From Chitinophaga pinensis (GTDB taxonomy: Bacteria > Bacteroidota > Bacteroidia > Chitinophagales > Chitinophagaceae): a stretch of DNA of 5,095 bases. Location: contig CAMBGO010000172.1 of the NCBI GenBank assembly GCA_945866165.1, positions 1-5,095 on the forward strand, in the 5' to 3' direction. Below are positions 1 through 5,095 of this stretch, piece after piece. Each line of letters opens with the position of its first letter. Position 1 is the stretch's first letter. The translations under genes were made by a program, and so were the position numbers. The notes below the pieces were generated by a model, which saw only the letters and a list, made by a program, of their open reading frames with translations, was not told the DNA's origin and made no database searches.

Positions 1-620
1 ATTTGAGAAAAAATATAAAGTCATTTGAAGAGCTTTATCTTTTTGACTTGCCATTCGAAAATTTGAACGATCAGCCGGGATTTGAATTTATTTTCTCACC
101 TGTTATCCCAGAAAAGAAAAAAGTTTCTCAATTTGAAGTTGAATACAAACCCAAGGCGAAACAGGTGTTTAAAAAAGCGGAGGAGTTATTCAAAGAGCAA
201 AAGGCGTCTTTTCGGATTTTTCTTTTCGAAGAATTTCCAGATAAACCTGTAGAAGAGAAATTTGACCTTAGCCGACTTTCTACTGCAGGCTACAAGGTTT
301 ATAGTACCGATAAGGGAAGAACTAACTTGCCTCCTTCACGAAGCCTGATAGATCTTCATATTGAAAAATTAATTGATGATTATACTGGGTTGGAACCTTC
401 GGCGATATTGTCAATTCAATTAAATGCATTTGAAAAATTTTACGACCATGCACTGCTGAATCACTTAACTGAGATCACAGTGATTCATGGACTGGGAACC
501 GGTAAATTAAAAGATGAAATCCATGAAATACTGCGGTTAAAAAAAGAAGTTAAATCTTTTATAAACCGGTATACGCCAAGTTTTGGCTATGGCGCAACTG
601 AAATTTACCTACGCTCTTAA
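1..620 (+). CDS. Smr-domain protein with DUF2027-like N-terminal part (3' fragment)
   Basis: The reading frame is open from the window edge (first whole codon at base 3, a TTG that reads as an internal Leu rather than a start) to TAA at 618-620, giving about 205 residues of a longer protein. The last 90 residues are an Smr (small MutS-related) domain: the IDLH motif is at fragment residues 116-119 and the HGLGTG motif at 162-167, followed by a helix and a C-terminal GYGATEIYL stretch like the family's usual G-x-G-x-T-x-V ending. The preceding 100 residues, with a Lys/Glu-rich segment at about 35-70, resemble the beta-rich DUF2027 part that Bacteroidota fuse in front of Smr. Smr domains are known as nucleic-acid binding domains, some with nicking or endonuclease activity. 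The substrate of this subfamily is not established, so a nucleic-acid role is inferred. The missing N-terminus, probably 100-150 residues, lies outside the window. It is probably cytoplasmic, as no membrane segment is seen. Confidence 0.85.
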   Translation, partial: LRKNIKSFEELYLFDLPFENLNDQPGFEFIFSPVIPEKKKVSQFEVEYKPKAKQVFKKAEELFKEQKASFRIFLFEEFPDKPVEEKFDLSRLSTAGYKVYSTDKGRTNLPPSRSLIDLHIEKLIDDYTGLEPSAILSIQLNAFEKFYDHALLNHLTEITVIHGLGTGKLKDEIHEILRLKKEVKSFINRYTPSFGYGATEIYLRS

Positions 621-645
621 ACAATCTTATTTCATACTAAGTGTT

Positions 646-653
646 TATCTTTA
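646..653 (+). promoter_or_regulatory. candidate -7 element for rnpB
   Basis: TATCTTTA matches the Bacteroidota -7 consensus TAnnTTTG at every fixed position except the last. It ends 8 bases before base 661, where the RNase P RNA helix P1 begins, which is the expected spacing to a transcription start. No clear TTTG is present 19-21 bases upstream, so the -33 half is weak or absent. The RNA could also be made partly by read-through from the Smr gene, because no terminator is visible between 621 and 660. Confidence 0.4.
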
Positions 654-660
654 CAAAAGT

Positions 661-1020
661 GTAATCGATGCTATCGCGTTGTTGAAAAACAACGAGGAAA
701 GTCTGGACAGCATAGAGTGTCGCACCGGTGAATAGCCGGGCCTCGATTTATCGGGGACAGATAGTGCCACAGAAAATAACCGTCTCAACTCGTTTGGGAT
801 AAGGGTGAAAACGTGGGGTAAGAGCCCACGATAAATGTTAGCAATAACATTTTTGGGTAAACCTTGCGTGCTGAAATGCCACATAGGTTTCAGTATCCAT
901 TGGATGGCAGGTTACTCGCCTGCTCTGAAAAGACTGAAATGGGTAGGCAGCTTGATCCCGAGGAGTAATCTTCGGGACAGATAAATGATAGCCTCGCACA
1001 GAATCCGGCTTATCGATTAC
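661..1020 (+). ncRNA. rnpB: RNase P RNA, bacterial type A
   Basis: This is the catalytic RNA of RNase P, which trims 5' leaders from pre-tRNAs together with the RnpA protein. The ends pair perfectly as helix P1 (GTAATCGAT 661-669 with ATCGATTAC 1012-1020). P2 is GCTATC 670-675 with GATAGC 987-992. P3 is GTTGTT 678-683 with AACAAC 688-693, closed by a GAAA tetraloop. The universal blocks are present: GAGGAAAGTCTGGACA at 694-709 and ACAGAATCCGGCTTAT at 998-1013, which form P4 (AAG 699-701, bulged U702, CUGG 703-706 with CCGGCUU 1005-1011). The specificity-domain signatures ACAGAAAATAACCG and GGGTGAAAACGTGGGGTAAGAGCCCACG lie at about 770-830. An 8-bp helix capped by GCAA lies at 833-852. P15 (TTTCAGT 888-894 with ACTGAAA 933-939) and a following hairpin at 907-923 mark the type A tRNA-CCA binding loop. 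About 360 nt is normal. Two conserved sites deviate: a G-U pair within P4 (U704-G1007) and GGA in place of GGU in the P15 loop (902-904). Confidence 0.97.
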
Positions 1021-1032
1021 ATGATTGTATTA

Positions 1033-1063
1033 AAAAGCCGGTCTAATGACCGGCTTTTGTTTT
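1033..1063 (+). terminator. intrinsic terminator of rnpB, usable in both directions
   Basis: AAAAGCCGGTC (1033-1043) pairs perfectly with GACCGGCTTTT (1048-1058) around a TAAT loop. The stem is 11 bp with a 7-bp core of mostly G-C pairs, followed by TTTTGTTTT on the plus strand. On the minus strand the same hairpin is followed by a run of five T, so it should also end transcripts of the secreted-protein gene that converges from 1487 to 1095. It lies 13 bases after the RNase P RNA 3' end. Confidence 0.9.
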
Positions 1064-1070
1064 CTTAATA

Positions 1071-1082
1071 CACACACACACA
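1071..1082. repeat. (CA)6 dinucleotide run
   Basis: Six uninterrupted CA units lie between the shared terminator and the stop codon of the secreted-protein gene. On the minus-strand transcript this is a (UG)6 run in the 3' untranslated region. It is short and may be chance or slippage. It lies outside any coding sequence and promoter, so phase variation is unlikely. Confidence 0.6.
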
Positions 1083-1094
1083 AGAATGAATGCA

Positions 1095-1487
1095 TTATTC
1101 CGCGTTTTCTGATTGGAATTTATCTGTTATTTGTTGGTCAGATGCCAATAATTGATCTGTCCCCTGATAAACAAGGTTGTTCAAGTAGAAGCCTTCATTG
1201 ATATTTAAATCAGCATTGAACTGGTTGATCTGATATATATTCTTCAGTTGATCCATATAAAACAGGTAGGTAATTGAAACATCACCTCTTTCAACCTGCT
1301 GTTGCATAACCATAAGATATGAATCCGTTTTAGGCGAATTTATAGCTGATGTTTGAGTTTCAGTTTTATTGAAGTTATTTTCAATATTGTAATGAGATGG
1401 ATTGCTAGCCGCCCAACTTGTTGTTAGGTTGCTGATAATAATGGCTGTTGTAAACGCGATTTTAGTAAGTATCGATGTGGTTTTCAT
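1095..1487 (-). CDS. small secreted protein of unknown function
   Basis: A 130-residue reading frame runs from ATG (complement of 1485-1487) to TAA (complement of 1095-1097). The N-terminus is a typical Sec signal peptide: MKTT with a basic start, a hydrophobic core at residues 8-21 (IAFTTAIIIS) and a probable signal peptidase I site after S24-W25-A26. It lacks a lipobox cysteine, so the mature protein of about 104 residues would be periplasmic or secreted rather than a lipoprotein. The mature part is rich in Asn, Gln, Ser and Thr up to residue 55. A more structured, acidic stretch (60-110) follows, with alternating aromatic and aliphatic residues such as ITYLFYMDQL and FYLNNLVYQG, and no cysteine. 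I recognise no domain. The signal peptide, the promoter at 1593-1624 and the terminator on the downstream side make it a convincing single-gene unit. There is no clear ribosome binding site; the region before ATG is AT-rich, as is common in Bacteroidota. Confidence 0.75.
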   Translation of the reverse strand: MKTTSILTKIAFTTAIIISNLTTSWAASNPSHYNIENNFNKTETQTSAINSPKTDSYLMVMQQQVERGDVSITYLFYMDQLKNIYQINQFNADLNINEGFYLNNLVYQGTDQLLASDQQITDKFQSENAE

Positions 1488-1515
1488 AAAAATGTATTTA
1501 AATATAGAACTATGT

Positions 1516-1568
1516 ATTGCAAACTACCTTGTTAAAAAATAAACCCTCTATTTCATTGGGTTTGCAAT
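1516..1568 (-). promoter_or_regulatory. structured 5' leader with two competing hairpins
   Basis: In the leader RNA of the secreted-protein gene (minus strand, about 1587 to 1488) two stems can form. Stem A pairs AAACCC (1563-1558) with GGGTTT (1546-1541) and is directly followed by ATTTTTT, a weak terminator shape. Stem B pairs ATTGCAAAC (1568-1560) with GTTTGCAAT (1524-1516), a perfect 9-bp match. Both need bases 1560-1563, so they exclude each other. This is seen in the sequence. Regulation by attenuation or a ligand is only inference, since stem A is short and no known riboswitch signature is recognised. Confidence 0.35.
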
Positions 1569-1592
1569 CATTGGGATCGTTGTTTCGAGATG

Positions 1593-1624
1593 CAAATATA
1601 CGATGCATTCGTCGCTATACCAAA
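1593..1624 (-). promoter_or_regulatory. Bacteroidota promoter of the secreted-protein gene
   Basis: Read on the minus strand, TTTG (complement of 1621-1624) is followed after 20 bases by TATATTTG (complement of 1593-1600). This is an exact match to the -33 TTTG / -7 TAnnTTTG promoter used by the primary sigma factor of this phylum, with normal spacing. Transcription would start near 1586-1589, giving a leader of about 100 nt before the ATG at 1487. Confidence 0.75.
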
Positions 1625-1787
1625 TATTTAAGTTAAGAATATTTAAAAATTTCTAATGATCGCTGTTCTTAGCCTTTAAAATTGCAAAAAGATAGTAAAA
1701 TAAGATAAATGTCTAGAAATTATTCAAAAAATGGCATGGTTCTTTTATCGAGAACAAATGGAATGATTAAAAAATAAAGAAGTTGAT
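1625..1787. other. AT-rich intergenic stretch with no gene seen
   Basis: These bases lie downstream of the 49-residue minus-strand gene and upstream of the promoter at 1593-1624. I find no convincing reading frame, RNA gene or strong terminator on either strand. The only structure is a 5-bp stem (GTTCT 1739-1743 with AGAAC 1751-1755). On the minus strand it is followed 7 bases later by six T, so it might be a weak terminator for the 49-residue gene. Confidence 0.5.
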
Positions 1788-1937
1788 TTAGATAAGATCC
1801 AACGCCTTGGTGAAAGTGGTAACGACTGGAACAACTGTTAATGATACCATTGATGGCAGAAAGAAATAAACAGCTACTGAAAGTGCAAGTGATAAGAAGA
1901 AAAGGATCCAATAGGTAGTTTTTGCACTTTTGGTCAT
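1788..1937 (-). CDS. 49-residue single-pass membrane microprotein, function unknown
   Basis: ATG (complement of 1935-1937) opens a 49-codon frame ending in TAA (complement of 1788-1790). The product starts with a short polar, basic N-terminus (MTKSAKTT) and continues into a clear membrane segment at residues 9-28 (YWILFFLSLALSVAVYFFLP). A second, milder hydrophobic patch follows (VSLTVVPVVTTF, about 31-42), then a short TKALDLI tail. The positive N-terminus suggests it stays inside the cell. A longer frame overlaps this one (1720-1980), but that frame has mixed Cys, His and Ser composition and fits the promoter poorly, so I treat it as a shadow. Support for this frame: the -7 box at 1951-1958 lies 13 bases before this ATG, and the composition is a coherent membrane protein. 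No Shine-Dalgarno is seen, only an A-rich stretch before ATG. No family is recognised. It is divergent from malQ. Confidence 0.6.
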   Translation of the reverse strand: MTKSAKTTYWILFFLSLALSVAVYFFLPSMVSLTVVPVVTTFTKALDLI

Positions 1938-1950
1938 GGTAATTTTTTTG

Positions 1951-1981
1951 CAAAAATAATACCAAGTTTTCTATTGTCAAA
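1951..1981 (-). promoter_or_regulatory. Bacteroidota promoter of the 49-residue membrane protein gene
   Basis: On the minus strand, TTTG (complement of 1978-1981) is followed after 19 bases by TATTTTTG (complement of 1951-1958), an exact fit to TTTG-N19-TAnnTTTG. Transcription would begin around 1943-1947, leaving a leader of only 6-10 bases before ATG at 1937, which is short but known in Bacteroidota. The -7 box overlaps the perfect palindrome TTTTTGCAAAAA at 1945-1956. Confidence 0.65.
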
Positions 1982-2011
1982 ATCTCAGTTTTCTTTTTTA
2001 GTCATCAATTT

Positions 2012-2019
2012 TATGTTTA
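2012..2019 (+). promoter_or_regulatory. candidate -7 element for malQ
   Basis: TATGTTTA matches TAnnTTTG except for the last base. Eighteen bases upstream there is TTTC (1990-1993), a weak substitute for TTTG. Transcription would start near 2025-2029, inside the inverted repeat at 2019-2037, with a leader of about 40 bases before the ATG at 2070. It is the best plus-strand candidate in this gap, but the match is imperfect. Confidence 0.35.
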
Positions 2020-2037
2020 TGTGTAAATAATACACAT
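2019..2037. promoter_or_regulatory. operator-like inverted repeat upstream of malQ
   Basis: ATGTGTA-AATAA-TACACAT is a perfect 7-bp inverted repeat with a 5-base spacer. It lies 32 bases before the malQ start codon and directly abuts the candidate -7 element at 2012-2019. This size and placement suit binding of a dimeric transcription regulator acting on malQ, perhaps also on the divergent gene at 1937. As RNA it would be a weak hairpin without a T tract, so a terminator is unlikely. Which regulator binds cannot be read from the window. Confidence 0.45.
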
Positions 2038-2069
2038 GATTTTATTAAATTACAATTTAAAGCCTGCCG

Positions 2070-4757
2070 ATGAAATTGGAAATTTATTTGAGGTTCAGTA
2101 CAGTACCTGGTCAACAGCTTAAAATTGTTGGTAACATAAATGAATTGGGAAATAACCTCCCTGAAAATGCTATAGAGATGCATTATGTTAACAGTGCATA
2201 TTGGAAAACATCGTTTGACATTTCAGCGGAAACGATCGCTAAACACAATCATCTTACATATTATTTCATTTTAGAAGATAAAACCGGATTGATCAATCAG
2301 GATCTTGGAACCCATCGTAAAATTGATTTGCATAGCATTAAACATCATGTTTTGATCATCGAAACCTGGGTCGACATGGGTGCAGTGGAAAATACTTTTT
2401 ATACAACCCCTTTCAAAAAGATATTTAGTCCAACAATAGAAGCAGTTAACAGTGAAAAAAAATCACTAGGACATATAAGGTTCATTGCATGCAGTCCTTT
2501 TTTAAACCAAGGTGAACAACTGGGTATTTTAGGCAATGCAGTAGAACTGGGAAAGTGGAATACCTCCAAGTTGATCCCAATGCATTTCAATGAAGATAAT
2601 TGGTTTGCAGATCTAACACTCAATGATCAATTAGAATCAATAGAATATAAATACGTTGTTGCCGATGCAAATGGAAAATTTTTGCGGTATGAAAATGGAA
2701 AGAACAGAACGTTTCAGCCCAATGATATAAAAGCAGAAAAGATCATTTTGAATGATGGCTATGCCAGGCTTGAAACACATGCATGGAAAGGTGCTGGTGT
2801 TGCCATACCGGTGTTTAGTTTGCGAACAAAGGCAGGCCTGGGTGTTGGAGAATTCAACGATATCAAAAAGCTTGTTGATTGGGCAAAAAAGGTATCGCTT
2901 AAAATGATACAGCTCTTGCCAGTAAATGATACAACAAGTACGCATAGTTACCTTGATTCTTATCCTTATGCAGCCATCTCAGCTTTTGCACTGCATCCCT
3001 TGTATGTGAATCTTGAATCCATTGCAGGAGAAAAGAATCATAAACTGATCTCAAGCATTTTAGAAAAAAAAGAAGCACTGAATGAACTCAAAGCAGTTGA
3101 TTATGATGCTGTGATGATACTTAAGTGGGAAGCACTTGAATTGCTTTATAAAAAACTTCACAAGGAAATATTCAGTTCAAAAGATTATCTATCGTTTTTC
3201 AATCAAAATAAATATTGGCTAAAGCCATATGCTGCTTATTGCTATTTGCGCGACCTGAATGGTGCAGCTAACCCCTCGAAATGGGGAAAATATTCTACCT
3301 ACAGTGAAGGGTTGATTGGGGAGTTGGAGAACAAAGAACCTGCAATTAAACATGAAATTGAAAAGCATTATTTCATTCAATATCAGCTTCATCTTCAATT
3401 GAAAGAAGCACATGATTATGCAAACAAGCATGGAATTGTATTGAAAGGCGATATTGCAATTGGTGTTCACCGCAATGGTGTTGATGCATGGATGGCGCCA
3501 GCTTTGTATAATCTCGATATGCAGGCGGGTGCACCACCAGATGATTTTGCTGTGTCTGGACAAAATTGGGGATTCCCTACATACAATTGGAAAACAATGT
3601 ATGAGAATGGGTTTGCATGGTGGAAGCAACGCTTCATGCAAATGTCGTATTACTTTAATGCGTTTCGGATTGATCATATCCTTGGATTCTTCAGAATTTG
3701 GTCGATCCCTTCTCATGCTGTTGAAGGCATCATGGGACATTTTGTACCGGCTATTCCTGTTCATCGAAATGAATTTGAAAACAAAGGAATCTTTTTTGAT
3801 ACAGATCGCTTTTGCAAACCATATATCAATGATGCAGTCATTCAGCAAATGGCAACGGGCAATGAAACAGCGATCAAACATTTTATATACTTCGTTGATG
3901 GCAGTTATATATTTAAAGAAGAATTCAATACCCAACGAAAAATTGAAAGTTATTTTGCATCATTAAAGTCGACTGAACAACATGATGTTCTCAAACAACA
4001 GCTTTACAATTTACATTCAAATGTGATTCTTTGGAAAGATGAGAATGATCATGATGCATTTCATTTTAGGTTCAACGCAGCGGATACAATTTCATATGCG
4101 CATCTCGAAGATCATCTCAAGCACCCACTTTGGGAATTGCATGTTGATTATTTTTTCAAACGACAGGATGCCATTTGGAAAGTTGAAGCAATGGAAAAAT
4201 TACCAGCACTCAAATTGGCAACTGATATGTTGATCTGTGGTGAAGATCTTGGATTAGTTCCAGCTTGTGTACCAGGTGTGATGAAGACCCTTGGATTCTT
4301 GAGCATGGAAGTACAGAGGATGCCAAAAGAAACGAATATCAATTTCTTCGATCCCACCAATGCAAATTATCTTACAGTAGTAACTCCATCAACCCATGAC
4401 ATGAGCACCATCAGAGAATGGTGGGAAGAGGATAGGGGGAAGTCGCAACAATTCTATAATGATCAATTAGGACAATATGGAACAGCACCTCATTATGCAG
4501 AGCCATTTATTGTAAAGGCAGTTATTTTACAGCATCTTTGGTCACCCGCGATGTGGGCTGTTTTCCAGTTACAAGATCTTTTTGGTATGGATGAACATAT
4601 ACGATTGGAAAATCCTGCTGATGAAAGAATCAATGTGCCAGGTGATTCAAAACATTATTGGCAATATAGGATGCATGTTAATATTGAGGATCTGATCCAT
4701 GAAGATGAATTTAATGTTGAGCTCTTGGAGATGATTCAAAAAAGTGGGAGAGGGTGA
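2070..4757 (+). CDS. malQ: 4-alpha-glucanotransferase, DPE2-type with two CBM20 domains (GH77)
   Basis: The 895-residue enzyme moves glucosyl or maltooligosyl units between alpha-1,4-glucans. DPE2-type members use maltose as donor and a polysaccharide such as glycogen as acceptor, releasing glucose. It has no signal peptide, so it is probably cytoplasmic. Domains in order: CBM20 starch-binding domain at about 1-98, a second CBM20 at 134-232 (LGILGNAVELGKWN, ENGKNRTF), then GH77 from about 243 to the end. GH77 landmarks are DSYPYAAISAFALHP (296-310), GDIAIGV (460-466), GAPPDDF (487-493) and GQNWGFPTYNW (497-507). The catalytic triad is intact: nucleophile D535 in FRIDH, acid/base E725 in CGEDLG, transition-state stabiliser D777 in STHD. 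D535 and E725 are 190 residues apart against about 47 in simple amylomaltases, so an insertion of about 140 residues interrupts the barrel, as in plant DPE2. The first CBM20 lacks the Trp after ELG that the second has (W163), so its sugar site may be altered. ATG 2070 is the only sensible start, because an in-frame TAA lies at 2058-2060. Confidence 0.95.
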   Translation: MKLEIYLRFSTVPGQQLKIVGNINELGNNLPENAIEMHYVNSAYWKTSFDISAETIAKHNHLTYYFILEDKTGLINQDLGTHRKIDLHSIKHHVLIIETWVDMGAVENTFYTTPFKKIFSPTIEAVNSEKKSLGHIRFIACSPFLNQGEQLGILGNAVELGKWNTSKLIPMHFNEDNWFADLTLNDQLESIEYKYVVADANGKFLRYENGKNRTFQPNDIKAEKIILNDGYARLETHAWKGAGVAIPVFSLRTKAGLGVGEFNDIKKLVDWAKKVSLKMIQLLPVNDTTSTHSYLDSYPYAAISAFALHPLYVNLESIAGEKNHKLISSILEKKEALNELKAVDYDAVMILKWEALELLYKKLHKEIFSSKDYLSFFNQNKYWLKPYAAYCYLRDLNGAANPSKWGKYSTYSEGLIGELENKEPAIKHEIEKHYFIQYQLHLQLKEAHDYANKHGIVLKGDIAIGVHRNGVDAWMAPALYNLDMQAGAPPDDFAVSGQNWGFPTYNWKTMYENGFAWWKQRFMQMSYYFNAFRIDHILGFFRIWSIPSHAVEGIMGHFVPAIPVHRNEFENKGIFFDTDRFCKPYINDAVIQQMATGNETAIKHFIYFVDGSYIFKEEFNTQRKIESYFASLKSTEQHDVLKQQLYNLHSNVILWKDENDHDAFHFRFNAADTISYAHLEDHLKHPLWELHVDYFFKRQDAIWKVEAMEKLPALKLATDMLICGEDLGLVPACVPGVMKTLGFLSMEVQRMPKETNINFFDPTNANYLTVVTPSTHDMSTIREWWEEDRGKSQQFYNDQLGQYGTAPHYAEPFIVKAVILQHLWSPAMWAVFQLQDLFGMDEHIRLENPADERINVPGDSKHYWQYRMHVNIEDLIHEDEFNVELLEMIQKSGRG

Positions 4758-4793
4758 ATATACTAGACATTACTTTTTATATAAATAAATACT

Positions 4794-5095
4794 TTGCTTA
4801 AGCTTAAACACTTCATTTCTGAACTACCTTTTCAGTATCCCTTTACCATTTCAAAAGGCACAAAAACACATCAGCGTTCTCTGGTGGTGGAACTCACATG
4901 GGGTAATGGAATAAAAGCCTATGGCGAAGCTCCTGCGATAAGCTATTATGATATCACGGTAGAAAAAATGCAGGAGGATCTTGAGCTAAAAAGAAAATTC
5001 ATTGAATCATTTTCTTTTATGGATCCAAAACGTTTTTGGCATTTCCTGCATCATCTTTATCCAAACAATCCATTTTTGGTTTCAGCACTTGATAT
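4794..5095 (+). CDS. dipeptide epimerase, enolase superfamily (5' part, cut by window end)
   Basis: An open frame of about 100 residues runs to the window edge. It reads as the N-terminal capping domain of a mandelate racemase/muconate lactonizing enzyme type protein: LPFQYPFTISKGTKTHQRS, then LVVELTWGNGIKAYGEAPAI at about 31-50, including the typical beta hairpin and the GEA turn. Among that superfamily it best resembles L-Ala-D/L-Glu-type dipeptide epimerases, which invert the second residue of dipeptides, often from recycled murein peptides. The catalytic Lys and metal ligands lie in the missing C-terminal barrel, so the substrate cannot be confirmed. The frame has a stop (TAA 4782-4784) shortly upstream and no ATG, so TTG at 4794 is the likely start, giving a protein beginning LLKLKHF, close to the usual MKLKHF-like start of the family. 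It starts 36 bases after malQ with no terminator between, so co-transcription is possible. Confidence 0.8.
   Translation, partial: MLKLKHFISELPFQYPFTISKGTKTHQRSLVVELTWGNGIKAYGEAPAISYYDITVEKMQEDLELKRKFIESFSFMDPKRFWHFLHHLYPNNPFLVSALD

Noticed and set aside
651..884. 77-residue minus-strand reading frame
   Set aside because: It lies antisense within the RNase P RNA gene, whose structure fully explains the sequence.
1071..1082. (CA)6 as a phase-variation switch
   Set aside because: It lies in a 3' untranslated region outside any promoter or coding frame, so a change in length would not switch a gene.
1739..1755. GTTCT/AGAAC stem as a terminator
   Set aside because: It has only five base pairs and the T run is separated by seven bases, too weak to list as a terminator.
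1720..1980. 86-residue minus-strand reading frame
   Set aside because: Its start lies upstream of the promoter's likely transcription start, it has an erratic composition, and another frame over the same bases encodes a coherent 49-residue membrane protein.
1998..2183. 61-residue minus-strand reading frame
   Set aside because: It overlaps the malQ 5' end and the operator-like repeat and has no protein-like features.
3219..3935. 238-residue minus-strand reading frame inside malQ
   Set aside because: It is antisense to the most conserved GH77 segment. Its Cys/Ile-rich composition is what the reverse complement of this AT-rich gene gives.
3454..3966. 170-residue plus-strand frame inside malQ
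   Set aside because: It is an out-of-frame shadow of the GH77 catalytic region. The malQ frame is intact throughout, so there is no frameshift to explain it.
4770..4790. TTTATATAAA palindrome between malQ and the epimerase
   Set aside because: It consists of A and T only and lacks a stable stem, so it is neither a terminator nor a convincing operator.

Overview
The window looks like a chromosomal segment from a member of the Bacteroidota. Three things point there: an Smr protein with a DUF2027-like N-terminal part, a double-CBM20/GH77 glucanotransferase of the DPE2 type known from Bacteroides and relatives, and promoters of the form TTTG-N19/20-TAnnTTTG with no Shine-Dalgarno sequences. The AT-rich intergenic DNA and the sequence of the dipeptide epimerase would fit the Chitinophagales, but that finer placement is a guess. 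I see no mobile element, CRISPR array, tRNA or rRNA. The content is mostly housekeeping plus a small accessory stretch in the middle.

Layout from left to right. (1) 1-620, plus strand: the 3' part of a gene for an Smr-domain protein, cut by the window edge. (2) 661-1020, plus strand: a complete type A RNase P RNA gene (rnpB), starting 40 bases after the Smr stop codon and followed by a strong hairpin terminator at 1033-1063 that can also stop transcription from the other side. (3) 1095-1487, minus strand: a small secreted protein of unknown function, expressed from a very clear Bacteroidota promoter about 100 bases upstream of its start codon. (4) 1788-1937, minus strand: a 49-residue single-pass membrane microprotein, easy to miss because a longer meaningless reading frame overlaps it, also with its own near-consensus promoter. 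(5) 2070-4757, plus strand: a complete 895-residue 4-alpha-glucanotransferase (malQ/DPE2 type), divergent from the microprotein. The 132-base gap between these two genes holds a perfect 7-bp inverted repeat that looks like an operator. (6) 4794 to the window end, plus strand: the N-terminal third of a dipeptide epimerase (enolase superfamily), starting at a probable TTG codon 36 bases after malQ, so possibly co-transcribed with it.

Functionally, the glucanotransferase would act in cytoplasmic maltose and glycogen/maltodextrin metabolism, the epimerase in recycling of murein-type dipeptides, and RNase P in tRNA maturation. No single pathway links the genes. The parts most worth a second look are the 49-residue membrane protein with its promoter, the operator-like palindrome between it and malQ, the leader of the secreted-protein gene with its mutually exclusive hairpins, and two unusual bases at conserved sites of the RNase P RNA.
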